Positions 27,445 to 37,608 are shown, counted from the first letter of the stretch. The stretch: DNA of 51,942 bases from Gordonia sp. (in: high G+C Gram-positive bacteria) (GCF_020438995.1 NZ_JAGQTN010000225.1:1-51942); one strand, 5' to 3'. Notes: generated from the letters alone by a model not told the origin. Numbers and translations: made by a program.

Positions 27445-28185
27445 CTACTGCGTGATGACGACGATCCGGTCGGGTCCGTCGATTTCGATGCGCTGACCGG
27501 CGTCGGAGAGGACCGCTGCCAGAACGTTGATGTCGCGGACTGTCCGCCGGGTACGTACCAGTTCGCGCGCGATCAGGCCTTTGTGGTGCTTGTTGAAGTG
27601 ACTGACGACGCTGCGCGAACCGTCGGGCTGCTCGGTGACCACGGTGGCGGTGACGGCACCACGTATCGGTCCGAGCTGGTGATAGATGCCTGAGCGCAGA
27701 TCCACCACGAAGTCGTCCACCGCGTCCAGGCACGGTGACAGTGATCCCTTCCACTGCGCGGCAAGGGTTTTCATGCCCGGAAGCTTCGACCCGCCCGACA
27801 GTCGGTAGGCCGGGATCAGGTCGCTCGCGCCGACCACACCGAACAGCGCCGACCCGATCATCACCCGGTCGGCGGTCTTGGCCTTACCCGCCCTGGTCAG
27901 CGACGAGTAGTCGAAGGCGTCGTAGAGCACACCCGTGTAGCGCTCGATCGCCGGACGGGTCGGCGATACCCACAGCTCGGCGTTGCGGTCGACCTCGGCC
28001 AGTTGGGTCCGGCCAAGGCCAAGGGCCAGGCGGCTGGCGTCCAGGTCGGCGGCCAGGGCCACCAGTGCGTCGCCGAGTTGTTTGCGAACCGGGTTGAGTT
28101 CGGGAAACACCAGGGTGTCCAGGTCCAGGGGTGCGCCCTTGCCGCCGTCGGACTTGGTTTCGGAGGGAGGCAGGATCACTCGCAC
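27445..28185 (-). CDS. yaaA: YaaA-family peroxide stress protein (DUF328)
   Basis: Cytoplasmic protein of 246 aa. In E. coli YaaA lowers free iron under peroxide stress and binds DNA. The N-terminal VILPPSETK and the internal blocks YTGVLYDAFDY and SALFGVVGASDLIPAYRLS are diagnostic, as is the C-terminal SHFNKHHKGLIAREL. The GTG at 28185 is fixed by a -10 box (TATCGT) 7 nt upstream; the longer frame from 28299 has no family similarity in its first 38 residues. It converges on the exporter gene (3-bp gap) and is divergent from proS. Confidence 0.9.
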   Translation of the reverse strand: MRVILPPSETKSDGGKGAPLDLDTLVFPELNPVRKQLGDALVALAADLDASRLALGLGRTQLAEVDRNAELWVSPTRPAIERYTGVLYDAFDYSSLTRAGKAKTADRVMIGSALFGVVGASDLIPAYRLSGGSKLPGMKTLAAQWKGSLSPCLDAVDDFVVDLRSGIYHQLGPIRGAVTATVVTEQPDGSRSVVSHFNKHHKGLIARELVRTRRTVRDINVLAAVLSDAGQRIEIDGPDRIVVITQ

Positions 28186-28192
28186 CGGACAC

Positions 28193-28198
28193 ACGATA
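28193..28198 (-). promoter_or_regulatory. -10 element of yaaA
   Basis: TATCGT on the minus strand, 7 nt before the GTG at 28185. Confidence 0.5.
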
Positions 28199-28271
28199 AC
28201 GGGGCGTGTCCGCTGTTCGGCCACGAGGGTTCGAGCGGTGCGGACGCATATATGCAGATGCGGCGATGGCC

Positions 28272-28277
28272 TAAGCT
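28272..28277 (+). promoter_or_regulatory. -10 element of proS
   Basis: TAAGCT, 8 nt before the GTG at 28286. Confidence 0.5.
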
Positions 28278-28285
28278 GACTGACT

Positions 28286-30028
28286 GTGATCACACGCATG
28301 TCGACCCTGTTCCTGCGAACGCTGCGCGATGACCCGGCCGACGCCGAGGTGCCCAGCCATAAACTGCTCGTGCGTGCGGGCTATGTCCGTCGTGCCGCAC
28401 CGGGCGTCTACAGCTGGCTGCCGCTGGGCCTGAGGGTGTTCCGGGCCGTCGAACAGGTGGTCCGCGAGGAGATGGACGCCATCGGAGCCCAGGAGATCCT
28501 GTTGCCGGCGCTGCTGCCGCGCGAACCGTACGAGGCCACCAACAGGTGGACCGAGTACGGCGACAACCTCTTCCGGCTCAAGGACCGCAAGGGTGTCGAC
28601 ATGCTGCTCGGCCCCACCCACGAGGAACTGTTCAGCCAGCTCGTCAAGGGTGAGTACTCCTCGTACAAGGATCTGCCGGTGATCCTGTACCAGATCCAGA
28701 CCAAGTACCGCGACGAGGAGCGCCCCCGCGCGGGCATCCTGCGCGGGCGCGAGTTCGTGATGAAGGACTCCTACTCCTTCGATCTCGACGACGACGGCCT
28801 CAAGGTCTCGTACAACCTGCATCGCGAGGCGTACCAGAAGATCTTCGACCGGCTCGGCGTCAAGTACGTCATCGTGTCGGCGACCTCGGGTGCGATGGGC
28901 GGCAGTGCGTCGGAGGAGTTCCTGGCCGAGAGCGAGGTCGGTGAGGACACCTTCGTGCGGTGCGTCGAGTCCGGCTATGCCGCCAATGTCGAGGCGGTGG
29001 TGACTCCGGCACCCGATCCGATCCCGTTCGACGACGCACCCGCCGCACTGGTGCACGACACCGAGAACACCCCGACCATCGCCACGCTCGTCGACTGGGC
29101 CAATTCCGCGCTGGACCGGGAGGTCACCGCGGCCGACACGCTCAAGAACGTGCTGGTCAAGATGCAGCTTCCCGGCGGGGACACCGAGATCGTGGGGATC
29201 GGTGTGCCCGGCGACCGAGAGGTCGACATGAAGCGGTTGGAAGCATCGGTCGAGCCCGCGTCGGTGGAACTGCTCACCGAGGAGGACTTCACGGCCAATC
29301 CGTTCCTGGTCAAGGGCTATGTCGGCCCGAACGCGCTGTTGAACAACGGGCTCCGGTACCTGGTCGATCCGCGGGTGGTGGACGGCACCCGCTGGATCAC
29401 CGGCGCCGACGAGCCCGGCAAGCATGTCGTCGACCTGGTGGCCGGGCGTGACTTCGTGCCGACCGGCACCATCGAGGCCGCCGAGGTGCGCGAAGGTGAT
29501 CTGTCCCCGGACGGCAAGGGTGTGCTGACCGCGGCCAAGGGCATCGAGATCGGGCACATCTTCCAGTTGGGCCAGAAGTACACCAACGCCTTCGAGGTGG
29601 ACGTGCTCGGCGAGAACGGCAAGCCGGTCCGCCTCACCATGGGCTCCTACGGCATCGGGGTTTCGCGGCTGGTCGCCGTGATCGCCGAACAGTGCCACGA
29701 CGACAAGGGCCTGCGCTGGCCGCGCGAGGTGACCCCGTTCGACGTCCACGTGGTGATCGCCAACAAGGACACCGCGGCCGTCGACGGCGCCGAAGCGCTG
29801 GTGGCGGAACTGGATGCGCAGGCACTGTCGGTGGTTCTCGACGACCGCAAATCCTCGCCCGGGGTCAAGTTCAAGGACGCCGAACTGCTCGGCGTGCCGA
29901 CCACCGTCGTGGTGGGCCGCGGTTTCGCGAACGGCGTCGTCGAGGTGCGGGACCGGTTCACCGGCGAGGCCCGGGAGATTTCCGTCGACGGTGCGGCGGC
30001 GGCGATCGCGGCGATCATTCGGGGATAG
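28286..30028 (+). CDS. proS: Prolyl-tRNA synthetase
   Basis: Charges tRNA-Pro. The 580-aa bacterial-type enzyme includes the editing (INS) domain (about residues 230-380). Class II motifs are seen: motif 2 in [28 protein letters not shown] and motif 3 in [16 protein letters not shown]. The C-terminal anticodon-binding domain ([30 protein letters not shown]) is complete. The start MITRMS is shared with mycobacterial ProS, and a -10 box lies 8 nt before the GTG at 28286; an ATG at 28298 is possible. The SPFH operon follows after 83 bp. Confidence 0.96.
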   Translation: MITRMSTLFLRTLRDDPADAEVPSHKLLVRAGYVRRAAPGVYSWLPLGLRVFRAVEQVVREEMDAIGAQEILLPALLPREPYEATNRWTEYGDNLFRLKDRKGVDMLLGPTHEELFSQLVKGEYSSYKDLPVILYQIQTKYRDEERPRAGILRGREFVMKDSYSFDLDDDGLKVSYNLHREAYQKIFDRLGVKYVIVSATSGAMGGSASEEFLAESEVGEDTFVRCVESGYAANVEAVVTPAPDPIPFDDAPAALVHDTENTPTIATLVDWANSALDREVTAADTLKNVLVKMQLPGGDTEIVGIGVPGDREVDMKRLEASVEPASVELLTEEDFTANPFLVKGYVGPNALLNNGLRYLVDPRVVDGTRWITGADEPGKHVVDLVAGRDFVPTGTIEAAEVREGDLSPDGKGVLTAAKGIEIGHIFQLGQKYTNAFEVDVLGENGKPVRLTMGSYGIGVSRLVAVIAEQCHDDKGLRWPREVTPFDVHVVIANKDTAAVDGAEALVAELDAQALSVVLDDRKSSPGVKFKDAELLGVPTTVVVGRGFANGVVEVRDRFTGEAREISVDGAAAAIAAIIRG

Positions 30029-30057
30029 GACCCGGCCCGACGGAGGGCTGGACGAAC

Positions 30058-30105
30058 ACCTCCTAAAGTGATATCACTTTTAAAACTGATATCACTTTAG
30101 GAGGT
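30058..30105. promoter_or_regulatory. 48-bp near-perfect palindrome with two TGATATCA sites, overlapping the ribosome site
   Basis: A 19-nt arm (ACCTCCTAAAGTGATATCA, 30058-30076) is followed by a 10-nt centre and the exact reverse complement at 30087-30105. Inside the centre TTTTAAAA is also symmetric, so only one pair in 24 is mismatched. Two sub-sites, AAAGTGATATCACTTT at 30065-30080 (perfect) and its near copy at 30083-30098, are centred 18 bp apart. The right arm ends in AGGAGGT, the Shine-Dalgarno of the SPFH gene (ATG 30112, 7-nt spacing). The left arm begins with its complement ACCTCCT. A read-through RNA would hide the ribosome site in a hairpin. Confidence 0.9.
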
Positions 30106-30111
30106 CCGGTC

Positions 30112-31038
30112 ATGAACGCCGAATCCGTTCCCGTCGGTCGCGAAGGCGCCCAGGTCGAAGTATCCGAGCGGCCGTGCTGGTACGCCGGAACCGCCGCCGC
30201 GATCGGTGTCTTCGTCGCCGTGTTCGTGGCCATCGGTCTGGCTGCCGTCTGCATCGTGTTCGCGGTGATCGAGGCCCTGCCGGTGCTGGTGGCGCCCGCC
30301 GTGATCCTGGTGGTGGCCGCGGGCGTCGGGCTGTCGATGGTCGTCATTCTCGCGCCCGGCCATACGTACGTGGTGCAGCTCTTCGGCCGATACGTGGGCA
30401 CGGTGCGGCAATCAGGAATGGGCCTGGTTCCGCCGCTGACCACCCACCGCCGGGTGTCCGCGCGTGTCCGTAACTTCGAGACCGCCGAACTGAAGGTCAA
30501 CGACGCCGTCGGAAATCCCGTCCACGTGGCCGCGATCATCGTCTGGCAGGTCGCCGACACCGCCAAGGCCACCTTCGGCGTCGAGGACTACGAGGAGTTC
30601 ATCGGCACCCAGGCCGAATCGGCGCTCCGGCAGGTCACCACCGCCCACCCCTACGACGACGACGCCAGCCACGGCACCACGTCGTTGCGCGGATCCACCG
30701 ATCAGGTGGCGGCCGAACTGGCCGAGCAGGTCGCCGACAGGGCCTCCCTTGCGGGTTTGGAGATCCTCGAAACGCGCATCTCCTCGCTCGCCTACGCCCC
30801 GGAGATCGCCCAGGCGATGCTCCAGCGGCAGCAGGCCTCGGCCCTGCTGGCCGCGCGCGAGAAGATCGTCGACGGCGCCGTCGGACTGGTCCAGAGCGCA
30901 CTGGCCAGACTCGAGGCCGAGGGCGTGGTGGCCCTCGACGACGAGCGCCGTGCGGCAATGGTGTCCAACCTGCTGGTGGTGCTGTGCGGTGACAGTCGCG
31001 CCACCCCGGTGGTGAACACCGGCAGCCTGTATTCCTGA
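30112..31038 (+). CDS. SPFH (Band 7/stomatin-like) membrane protein
   Basis: Membrane scaffold protein of 308 aa. Two adjacent hydrophobic helices (about residues 24-54 and 58-84) anchor it. The SPFH domain follows ([20 protein letters not shown], then [22 protein letters not shown]). A helical Ala/Glu-rich region after that ([20 protein letters not shown]) probably drives oligomerisation. It ends in [10 protein letters not shown], which looks like a short conserved tail. The next gene, for a ribbon-helix-helix protein, overlaps by one base (TGATG). The gene sits directly behind a large palindrome covering its ribosome site. No role is known to me; membrane-stress sensing or a microdomain function is inference. 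Confidence 0.88.
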   Translation: MNAESVPVGREGAQVEVSERPCWYAGTAAAIGVFVAVFVAIGLAAVCIVFAVIEALPVLVAPAVILVVAAGVGLSMVVILAPGHTYVVQLFGRYVGTVRQSGMGLVPPLTTHRRVSARVRNFETAELKVNDAVGNPVHVAAIIVWQVADTAKATFGVEDYEEFIGTQAESALRQVTTAHPYDDDASHGTTSLRGSTDQVAAELAEQVADRASLAGLEILETRISSLAYAPEIAQAMLQRQQASALLAAREKIVDGAVGLVQSALARLEAEGVVALDDERRAAMVSNLLVVLCGDSRATPVVNTGSLYS

Positions 31039-31304
31039 TGTCGACGGGTAGCACTGATTCCTCGGGATCGGGCGACCGACGGTCACCCGATCCGACGACG
31101 AGGGTCCCCGCGGCCCGTAAGACCATCGCGTTGCGGATCGACCCGGCCGTCTACGAGGCCCTGGCCCGGTGGGCGGCCGACGATCTGCGCAGCGTCAATG
31201 CGCAGATCGAGGTGTTGCTGCGGCGCTGCCTCCACGACGCCGGACGGGCGCCGCGCGAGGTGGCACCGATCCCGCGGAGGGGCCGCCCGCGGCGTGAACT
31301 CTGA
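31038..31304 (+). CDS. Ribbon-helix-helix (Arc/CopG-like) small protein
   Basis: A predicted DNA-binding protein of 88 aa. After a disordered Ser/Pro-rich N-terminus (1-27), the segment [38 protein letters not shown] is a clear ribbon-helix-helix unit, with the SVNAQIE pattern of Arc-like repressors. The C-terminus is basic (RRGRPRREL). The start overlaps the SPFH stop. No toxin gene follows: the next gene is on the other strand. The likely operator is the TGATATCA palindrome 0.9 kb upstream, giving autoregulation of the two-gene operon (inference). Confidence 0.85.
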   Translation: MSTGSTDSSGSGDRRSPDPTTRVPAARKTIALRIDPAVYEALARWAADDLRSVNAQIEVLLRRCLHDAGRAPREVAPIPRRGRPRREL

Positions 31305-31337
31305 CGGTCGCGACAACTGAGCCGGTCTCGGGCGGGT

Positions 31338-31355
31338 CAGCCCGATCCCGGGCTG
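31338..31355. terminator. Bidirectional terminator hairpin
   Basis: Perfect 7-bp stem CAGCCCG/CGGGCTG with loop ATCC, between the converging RHH gene and the DUF4439-like gene. Confidence 0.55.
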
Positions 31356-31356
31356 G

Positions 31357-31788
31357 TCAGCGAGAGCCCGGCAGGGCGACGGTGAACGGTGACTGCTTGA
31401 GCGCGGCCCGCCATTGCGCGGCCCGGTTCGCCGAGGCGGTCAGGCCGTCGAGGCCGATCTGCCGGACGGCGGTCGTGTCGGCCTTTTCCAGCAGTGACCG
31501 GTAGGCGACGGTGCAGTCGGTTTCCGCGGCGAGGGCGGCCTTGGCGGCGGATGCCGGATCGGACACCGTCAACGGCAGCACATATCCGGGTTCCTGATCG
31601 GGCGGGGTGGACCCGGCCGCCCGCATCGCTTCCGCGGCGGTGTCTCGTGCCGCGCGGTGGGCGGCGGTGAACTCGTCGACCATCGTGCGGCGCGTGGAGT
31701 TGGTGAACGCGGTGATCACGCCGTAGGTGAACACGGCGGCATGTTCGACGGTCACGACCGCCTTCAGAGCATCGGTTGTTTCGCTCAT
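31357..31788 (-). CDS. Ferritin-like DUF4439-type protein
   Basis: Helical protein of 143 aa. The start SETTDALKAVVTVEHAAVFTYGVITAF has the Glu-x-x-His pattern on a helix seen in ferritin-like DUF4439 proteins; there is no signal peptide. The ATG at 31788 overlaps the TGA of the upstream lipoprotein gene (ATGA), so the two products probably work together. The pair occupies the place of Rv2844/Rv2843 between proS and rimP. The metal-binding role is unproven. Confidence 0.75.
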   Translation of the reverse strand: MSETTDALKAVVTVEHAAVFTYGVITAFTNSTRRTMVDEFTAAHRAARDTAAEAMRAAGSTPPDQEPGYVLPLTVSDPASAAKAALAAETDCTVAYRSLLEKADTTAVRQIGLDGLTASANRAAQWRAALKQSPFTVALPGSR

Positions 31789-32267
31789 GCGGCCAGTGCC
31801 ACCTCGACGATCGAGGCCACCGAAGCACTGATCGATCCGGCGAGCCCGGCGACATATCCGTGTTCGCCCAGTGCGACCTTTCCGGCCGCGCGGCCCGACT
31901 CGGTGAGCCGGGTGCGAAACTCGTCGACGCTCGACGGCGCGGCAGTGCCGCCGTTCTGCGTGGACGGGTCGGTGACGATCTGTTTCGCGGTGTCCTGGTG
32001 CAGGCGGGTGATCTCCTCTGTGAGCACCTGTCCATGGGTGGTGCGCTGATCGGCGACGATCTTCAGCGCCGCCGCGTAATCGGTGTCCGTCGCGCTGAGC
32101 GCCAGGGCAGTGGCCGCGTCCGCGTGGGCGGCGTCGGCCAGCGGCACCAGTGCCTCGGCGGTGAGTTGTTCGGCGGACGGCCCGCTGTCGCAGGCCGCCA
32201 GCGATCCCGCGGTCACGGCGACCGCCGACGCGGCCAGTGCGCCACGGATCACCGATCGCCGGGACAT
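31785..32267 (-). CDS. Exported lipoprotein of the DUF4439 pair
   Basis: A lipoprotein of 160 aa. It begins MSRRSVIRGALAASAVAVTAGSLAACDSG: a twin-Arg motif, a hydrophobic stretch and the lipobox LAAC near residue 26, so Tat export and lipid anchoring are likely. The rest is Ala-rich and helical. The ATG at 32267 gives a normal signal peptide; the frame extends upstream to 32357, but those residues would precede the signal. It is co-translated with the ferritin-like gene downstream. Function is unknown. Confidence 0.75.
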   Translation of the reverse strand: MSRRSVIRGALAASAVAVTAGSLAACDSGPSAEQLTAEALVPLADAAHADAATALALSATDTDYAAALKIVADQRTTHGQVLTEEITRLHQDTAKQIVTDPSTQNGGTAAPSSVDEFRTRLTESGRAAGKVALGEHGYVAGLAGSISASVASIVEVALAA

Positions 32268-32408
32268 CACGAGACGGGTGGATAACACGGGCGTCGGTCG
32301 CGGTGTATCGCGCATCGGTGGCGCGGCACGCATCGGGAGGGTCGGCACCCGACACATGATGCCAGCAACTCGGCCGATGCGTTTTGCGGTGCGGCATTGC
32401 TATCATTA

Positions 32409-32431
32409 CGGTTCGCCCGACTGCCGAACCG
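32409..32431. promoter_or_regulatory. Hairpin in the divergent region before rimP
   Basis: A 7-bp stem CGGTTCG/CGAACCG with a 9-nt loop. The 281-bp region 32268-32548 also holds -10-like TATCAT (32401-32406) and TATGCT (32484-32489) on the plus strand, which are candidate promoters of the rimP-nusA operon. Confidence 0.35.
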
Positions 32432-32548
32432 CCGGCAGCCGGCCGGGAGCATGTCAGAGCCCGGCAATCGCCGCGGCCCGGCGTATGCTTGCCGGCCGCG
32501 CGCCGACCAGACCGTCACCGACAACTGAAGACGAGGAGTTCGACCGTC

Positions 32549-33115
32549 GTGCAGATCACCTCCACCTCAGGGAAACTGGCATCGCACATCACCACACTCG
32601 TCGAGCCGGTGGTGAGCGGGCATGGTTACGACCTCGAAGAGGTCATCGTCGACTGGCCCGACTCCGGCCCCCGGCGGGGCGTCAAGATCGTCGTCGACCG
32701 CGACGGCCCGAACGATCTGGACGAGATCGCGATCATCAGCCGCGACGTCTCCGCGATCCTCGACGCCGATCCCGGAGTACCCGGTGACCCGTACGACCTC
32801 GAGGTGACCTCGCCCGGCATCGACCGGCCGCTGACCACGCCGCGGCACTGGATCCGGGCGCGGGGACGCAAGGTGACGGTCGAACTGTCCGACGGTGATA
32901 CCCCGTCGGTCACCGGTCGGGTCGGCGCGTTGACCGACGACGCGGTAACCCTCGTCATCAACCAGCGCGGCCGCATCCTTCGCCGGGCGATTGAGTTCGG
33001 ATCGATCGCAGAAGCGGTTGTCCAAGTTGATTTTTCACGACCATCGATCGCCGAGCTCGAACTCTGTGGGCTCGATGACGAGGAGATCGCCCAGCGGCGT
33101 CAGGAGCGGGCATGA
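32549..33115 (+). CDS. rimP: Ribosome maturation factor RimP
   Basis: Needed for maturation of the 30S subunit. The 188-aa protein has the two RimP domains. The N-terminal one contains LEEVIVDW and VKIVVDRDGPNDLDEIAIISRDVSAILD; the second starts after PYDLEVTSPGIDRPL, the family signature. I use the GTG at 32549 (VQITSTSGK), preceded by AGGAG at about 11 nt. The open frame upstream to 32384 lacks similarity. It is the first gene of the rimP-nusA-ylxR-infB cluster. Confidence 0.93.
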   Translation: MQITSTSGKLASHITTLVEPVVSGHGYDLEEVIVDWPDSGPRRGVKIVVDRDGPNDLDEIAIISRDVSAILDADPGVPGDPYDLEVTSPGIDRPLTTPRHWIRARGRKVTVELSDGDTPSVTGRVGALTDDAVTLVINQRGRILRRAIEFGSIAEAVVQVDFSRPSIAELELCGLDDEEIAQRRQERA

Positions 33116-33166
33116 TCTCGATGACTATCGCCACCGACCAACCCACAAGTGAATAGGAGCCGGCCC

Positions 33167-34171
33167 ATGCATATCGACATCAGCGCCTTGCGCATGATCG
33201 AAGCCGACAAAGGCATTCCGATCGACACCGTGATCGCGACGATCGAGACCGCGCTGCTGACCGCGTACAAGCACACCAGCCATCCCGCCCAGCACGCCCG
33301 CATCGACATCAACCGCAAGTCCGGCGAGGTGCGGGTGATGGCCCACGAGTTCGGCCCGGACGGCGAGGCGTCCGAGGAGTGGGACGACACCCCGCACGAC
33401 TTCGGCCGGATCGCGGCCACCACCGCCCGCCAGGTGATCCTGCAGCGGCTGCGTGACGCGGAGAGTGAGAAGACCTTCGGCGATTTCGCCACTCACGAGG
33501 GTGAGATCGTCGGCGGTGTGGTGCAGGCCGATGCCCGCGCCAATGCCCGCGAGATGATCGTCGTCGCGATCGGCAGCGACGCCAATTCCGTCGAGGGCGT
33601 GATCCCCAAGGCCGAGCAGGTTCCGGGTGAGGTGCTCAAACACGGCGACCGGGTCAAGTGCTACGTGGTGGGGGTGACCCGCGGCGCGCGCGGCACCCAG
33701 ATCACCCTCTCGCGCACCCACCCCAACCTGGTGCGCAAACTGTTTGCGCTGGAGGTTCCCGAGATCGAGGATGCCTCGGTCGAGATCGTGGCCGTGGCAC
33801 GGGAGGCGGGTCACCGCTCCAAGATCGCCGTACACACCAAGGTTTCCGGCCTCAACGCGAAGGGCGCGTGCATCGGCCCGATGGGGCAGCGGGTGCGCAA
33901 CGTGATGAGTGAGCTGGGCGGGGAGAAGATCGACATCATCGACTTCGACGAGGATCCGGCCGTGTTCGTCGGGAATGCGCTGTCCCCGGCGAAGGTCGTG
34001 TCGGTGACGGTCATAGATCTCGCGCTCAAGGCCGCGCGCGTGGTGGTGCCCGACTACCAGCTCTCGCTCGCCATCGGAAAGGAAGGCCAGAACGCGCGGC
34101 TGGCGGCCAGGCTCACCGGGTGGCGGATCGATATCCGCTCCGACGCGGACCCCGACGCCGGAAACGTGTGA
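33167..34171 (+). CDS. nusA: Transcription termination/antitermination factor NusA
   Basis: RNA-polymerase-binding factor controlling pausing, termination and rRNA antitermination. The 334-aa length is typical for actinobacterial NusA without the C-terminal acidic repeats. The N-terminal domain starts [17 protein letters not shown]. An S1 domain (about 110-180, [11 protein letters not shown]) and two KH domains ([24 protein letters not shown], then [19 protein letters not shown]) follow. The ATG at 33167 has GGAG upstream. Confidence 0.95.
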   Translation: MHIDISALRMIEADKGIPIDTVIATIETALLTAYKHTSHPAQHARIDINRKSGEVRVMAHEFGPDGEASEEWDDTPHDFGRIAATTARQVILQRLRDAESEKTFGDFATHEGEIVGGVVQADARANAREMIVVAIGSDANSVEGVIPKAEQVPGEVLKHGDRVKCYVVGVTRGARGTQITLSRTHPNLVRKLFALEVPEIEDASVEIVAVAREAGHRSKIAVHTKVSGLNAKGACIGPMGQRVRNVMSELGGEKIDIIDFDEDPAVFVGNALSPAKVVSVTVIDLALKAARVVVPDYQLSLAIGKEGQNARLAARLTGWRIDIRSDADPDAGNV

Positions 34172-34224
34172 TGGCCCGATTGATGACTCGTGTGAACGTG
34201 AGGCGAACAACACCGCTGATAGTC

Positions 34225-34245
34225 GGCCGATTCTTCCGATCGGCC
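34225..34245. terminator. Hairpin between nusA and ylxR
   Basis: Stem GGCCGAT/ATCGGCC (7 bp) with a 7-nt loop. It could be a partial terminator within the operon, or mark a new transcription unit, since a TAGACT -10-like box follows at 34256-34261, 5 nt before the ylxR ATG. Confidence 0.4.
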
Positions 34246-34266
34246 CTCGGCGCGCTAGACTGACCG

Positions 34267-34602
34267 ATGGTTCAGCGAACGCTATCCGACGCGCCGGTAA
34301 GGACCTGCATCGGATGTCGGCAGCGCGACTGCGCGAGCGCCCTCGTTCGGTTGGTGGCCCGCACGGATTCCCGTGAGGCCGCCGACGGTGCGCAGGTGGT
34401 CGTCGACGTCACACGAACCATGCCGGGGCGAGGTGCCTGGTTGCATCCACGCGAGGATTGTGTATCCCGTGCGGTGCGCCGCAAGGCCTTTGGACCGGCG
34501 TTACGGGTGGGCGGTCTGACCGTCGCCCACAGTGATCTTTCCGAGCTGGTCGGGAAGATCAACGATCAAAGACAGGCAGCAGAAGACATGAGCACACCGT
34601 GA
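34267..34602 (+). CDS. ylxR: YlxR/RnpM family RNA-binding protein
   Basis: Small RNA-binding protein of 111 aa in the nusA-infB operon; relatives modulate RNase P. The signature RTCIGCRQRD and the conserved GRGAWLHP are present. The C-terminal 20 residues are not conserved. The ATG at 34267 begins just after a hairpin and a TAGACT box, so it may also have its own promoter. Confidence 0.9.
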   Translation: MVQRTLSDAPVRTCIGCRQRDCASALVRLVARTDSREAADGAQVVVDVTRTMPGRGAWLHPREDCVSRAVRRKAFGPALRVGGLTVAHSDLSELVGKINDQRQAAEDMSTP

Positions 34603-34682
34603 AGTACCCACGATGAGCACGTATCGGACGTAACCATGAGGTCGTGGCGGGCTAGCCGCTCGGCCTCCAAGTGAGGAGAGCA

Positions 34683-37559
34683 GTGGCAGGCAAGGCCCGC
34701 GTGCACGAATTGGCCAAAGAACTCGGCGTGACGAGCAAACAGGTGCTCGAACGATTGAAGGAACAGGGCGAATTCGTCAAATCCGCGTCGTCGACGGTCG
34801 AGGCCCCGGTGGCCCGCAGACTTCGCGAATCATTCCCCCAGGCCGGAGGCAAGGACGTCAGCTCGTCCGCCAAGCCCCGGCCTTCGGGCGCACCCAAACC
34901 CGGTGCGCCGCGCCCGTCGGCCACACCGGCGACGGCAGCCCAGACAACAGCCAAGCCCGCACCCGCGGGCCCGCGCCCCGGCGCGCCCAAGCCGGCGGCA
35001 CCCGCCCCGGTGCAGCCTGCCGCAGCGAGTACGGCCGCACCTGCGGATACGGTCCGCCCGGCACCGCAGGCACCCGGCCCCAAGCCGGGCCGCCCGCGTC
35101 CGGCCGCGCCGAAGCCCGCGTCGGCACCCGCACCGCAGACACCGCGTGACGGCGGTTCGTCGCGTCCGGGCCCCGGTCCGCGCCCAGGGCCCAAGCCCGG
35201 TCCGCGTGCACCACGCGTCGGCAACAACCCCTACTCGTCGGCTCCGCCGCCGGCACCGCGGCCTGCCGGTCCCCGTCCCGGCCCCGCTGGTCAGGGCGGT
35301 CCGCGCCCCGGTGGTGGCCGTCCCGGCGCACAGGGCAGGCCCGGCCAGGCCGGTCCCCGTCCGGGCCCCGGTCAGGCCGGCCCGCGTCCCAATCCAGGCA
35401 ACATGCCTCCCCGTCCGAACCCCGGTGCGATGCCCAGCCGTGCCGCCCGTCCTGATGCCGGTCGTCCCGGCCGTGGCGGTCCGGGCGCTGGTCGTGGCGG
35501 TCCCGGCGGTGGTGGCGGAGGCGGCTACCGCGGTGGTGGCGGAGGCGGCACGGGTGCTCCCGGTGGTGCTCCCGCGGCCGGTGGTGGCTTCCGCGGTCGT
35601 CCCGGTGGCGGAGGCGGCGGCGGTGGCCGTGGACGCGGCGGTGCCGCGGGTGCCTTCGGGCGTCCGGGCGGTGCTCCCCGCAAGGGCCGCAAGTCCAAGC
35701 GCCAGAAGCGGCAAGAGTACGACTCGATGCAGGCACCGGCAGTCGGCGGTGTCCGGCTGCCACGCGGCAACGGCGAGACCATCCGGCTCGCCCGTGGCGC
35801 GTCGCTGTCCGATTTCGCCGACAAGATCGGCGCCAACCCGGCGTCGCTGGTCCAGGCGTTGTTCAACCTCGGCGAGATGGTCACGGCCACCGAGTCGGTG
35901 AACGACGAGACGCTGGAGCTGCTCGGCGGCGAGATGAACTACACCGTCCAGGTCGTCAGCCCCGAGGACGAGGACCGCGAGCTGCTCGAAAGCTTCGACC
36001 TCACCTACGGAGAGGACGAGGGCGGCGAAGAGGATCTCGAACAGCGCCCGCCGGTGGTGACCGTCATGGGTCACGTCGACCACGGTAAGACCCGACTGCT
36101 CGACACGATCCGCAAGGCCAACGTCCGTGAGGGCGAGGCCGGTGGCATCACCCAGCACATCGGCGCCTACCAGGTGAACACCCACCTCAACGGCGAGGAC
36201 CGGCTCATCACCTTCATCGACACCCCTGGTCACGAGGCGTTCACCGCCATGCGTGCCCGTGGTGCCAAGGCCACCGACATCGCGATCGTCGTGGTCGCCG
36301 CCGACGACGGTGTCATGCCGCAGACGGTGGAGGCCATCAACCACGCACAGGCGGCCGACGTGCCTGTCGTGGTGGCGGTCAACAAGATCGACAAGGAGGG
36401 CGCGCAGCCGGAGAAGATCCGCGGCCAGCTCACCGAGTACGGTCTGGTCCCCGAGGAGTACGGCGGTGACACCATGTTCGTCGACATCTCGGCCAAGCAG
36501 GGTACCAACATCGAGGGTCTCCTCGAAGCGGTGCTGCTGACCGCCGACGCGTCGCTGGACCTGCGGGCCAACCCCGACATGGACGCGCAGGGTGTGGCCA
36601 TCGAGGCCCACCTCGACCGCGGCCGCGGCCCGGTGGCCACCGTCCTGGTGCAGCGCGGAACGCTCAAGGTGGGCGACTCGATCGTCGCCGGCGACGCCTA
36701 CGGCCGCGTCCGGCGCATGGTCGACGAGCACGGCGACGACGTCGCCGAGGCCACCCCGTCGCGTCCGGTGCAGGTCATCGGCTTCACGTCGGTGCCCGGT
36801 GCCGGTGACAACCTGCTGGTCGTCGAAGAGGACCGCATCGCCCGGCAGATCGCCGACCGGCGCAACGCGCGCAAGCGCAACGCGCTGGCCGCCCGCAGCC
36901 GCAAGCGCATCAGCCTGGAAGATCTGGATTCGGCTCTCAAGGAGACCAGCCAGCTCAACCTCATCCTCAAGGGCGACAACTCCGGTACCGTCGAGGCCCT
37001 CGAAGAGGCGCTGCTCGGTATCGAGATGGACGACGAGGTGTCGTTGCGGATCATCGACCGCGGCGTCGGCGGTGTCACCGAGACCAACGTCAACCTGGCG
37101 GCGGCCTCGGATGCCATCATCATCGGCTTCAACGTCCGCGCCGAGGGTAAGGCAACCGAACTGGCCAACCGCGAGGGTGTCGACATCCGGTACTACTCGG
37201 TGATCTACCAGGCCATCGACGAGATCGAGAGCGCGCTCAAGGGCATGCTCAAGCCGGTCTACGAGGAGGTGGAGCTCGGCCGCGCCGAGATCCGTGCCAT
37301 CTTCAAGTCGTCGAAGGTCGGCAACATCGCCGGCTGTCTGGTGCAGTCGGGCATCATGCGCCGCAACGCCAAGGCACGTCTGCTCCGCGACAATGTGGTG
37401 GTCGCCGAGAACCTGACCATCTCCTCGCTCAAGCGTGAGAAGGACGATGCGACCGAGGTTCGCGAAGGGTACGAGTGTGGTCTCACGCTCACCTACAGCG
37501 ACATCAAGGTCGACGACGTCATCGAGACGTACGAGCTGCGCGAGAAGCCGCGCGACTGA
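34683..37559 (+). CDS. infB: Translation initiation factor IF-2
   Basis: GTPase that brings fMet-tRNA to the 30S subunit, 958 aa. Residues 1-55 are the IF2_N fold ([21 protein letters not shown]). About 60-345 are a disordered Pro/Ala then Gly/Arg-rich linker. A second IF2_N unit lies at about 355-430. The G domain has GHVDHGKT (about 463), DTPGHE (about 512) and NKID (about 566). Domains II-IV follow complete. The GTG at 34683 is chosen because GAGGAG lies 4 nt upstream at 34673-34678; a GTG at 34671 would add four residues and has no ribosome site. Confidence 0.96.
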   Translation: MAGKARVHELAKELGVTSKQVLERLKEQGEFVKSASSTVEAPVARRLRESFPQAGGKDVSSSAKPRPSGAPKPGAPRPSATPATAAQTTAKPAPAGPRPGAPKPAAPAPVQPAAASTAAPADTVRPAPQAPGPKPGRPRPAAPKPASAPAPQTPRDGGSSRPGPGPRPGPKPGPRAPRVGNNPYSSAPPPAPRPAGPRPGPAGQGGPRPGGGRPGAQGRPGQAGPRPGPGQAGPRPNPGNMPPRPNPGAMPSRAARPDAGRPGRGGPGAGRGGPGGGGGGGYRGGGGGGTGAPGGAPAAGGGFRGRPGGGGGGGGRGRGGAAGAFGRPGGAPRKGRKSKRQKRQEYDSMQAPAVGGVRLPRGNGETIRLARGASLSDFADKIGANPASLVQALFNLGEMVTATESVNDETLELLGGEMNYTVQVVSPEDEDRELLESFDLTYGEDEGGEEDLEQRPPVVTVMGHVDHGKTRLLDTIRKANVREGEAGGITQHIGAYQVNTHLNGEDRLITFIDTPGHEAFTAMRARGAKATDIAIVVVAADDGVMPQTVEAINHAQAADVPVVVAVNKIDKEGAQPEKIRGQLTEYGLVPEEYGGDTMFVDISAKQGTNIEGLLEAVLLTADASLDLRANPDMDAQGVAIEAHLDRGRGPVATVLVQRGTLKVGDSIVAGDAYGRVRRMVDEHGDDVAEATPSRPVQVIGFTSVPGAGDNLLVVEEDRIARQIADRRNARKRNALAARSRKRISLEDLDSALKETSQLNLILKGDNSGTVEALEEALLGIEMDDEVSLRIIDRGVGGVTETNVNLAAASDAIIIGFNVRAEGKATELANREGVDIRYYSVIYQAIDEIESALKGMLKPVYEEVELGRAEIRAIFKSSKVGNIAGCLVQSGIMRRNAKARLLRDNVVVAENLTISSLKREKDDATEVREGYECGLTLTYSDIKVDDVIETYELREKPRD

Positions 37560-37578
37560 TCCGCTGTCCCGCATCCCG

Positions 37579-37608
37579 GCGCACAGGGTCCACCCGGACC
37601 CTGTGCGC
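37579..37608 (+). terminator. Intrinsic-type terminator after infB
   Basis: Perfect 13-bp stem (GCGCACAGGGTCC and its complement) with loop ACCC, 19 bp after the infB stop. There is no T tract, as is common in actinobacteria. Confidence 0.75.

Noticed and set aside
35460-35700. Tandem Gly-codon repeats as a mobile or regulatory repeat
   Set aside because: They are explained as the coding sequence of the IF-2 Gly-rich linker in the correct frame.
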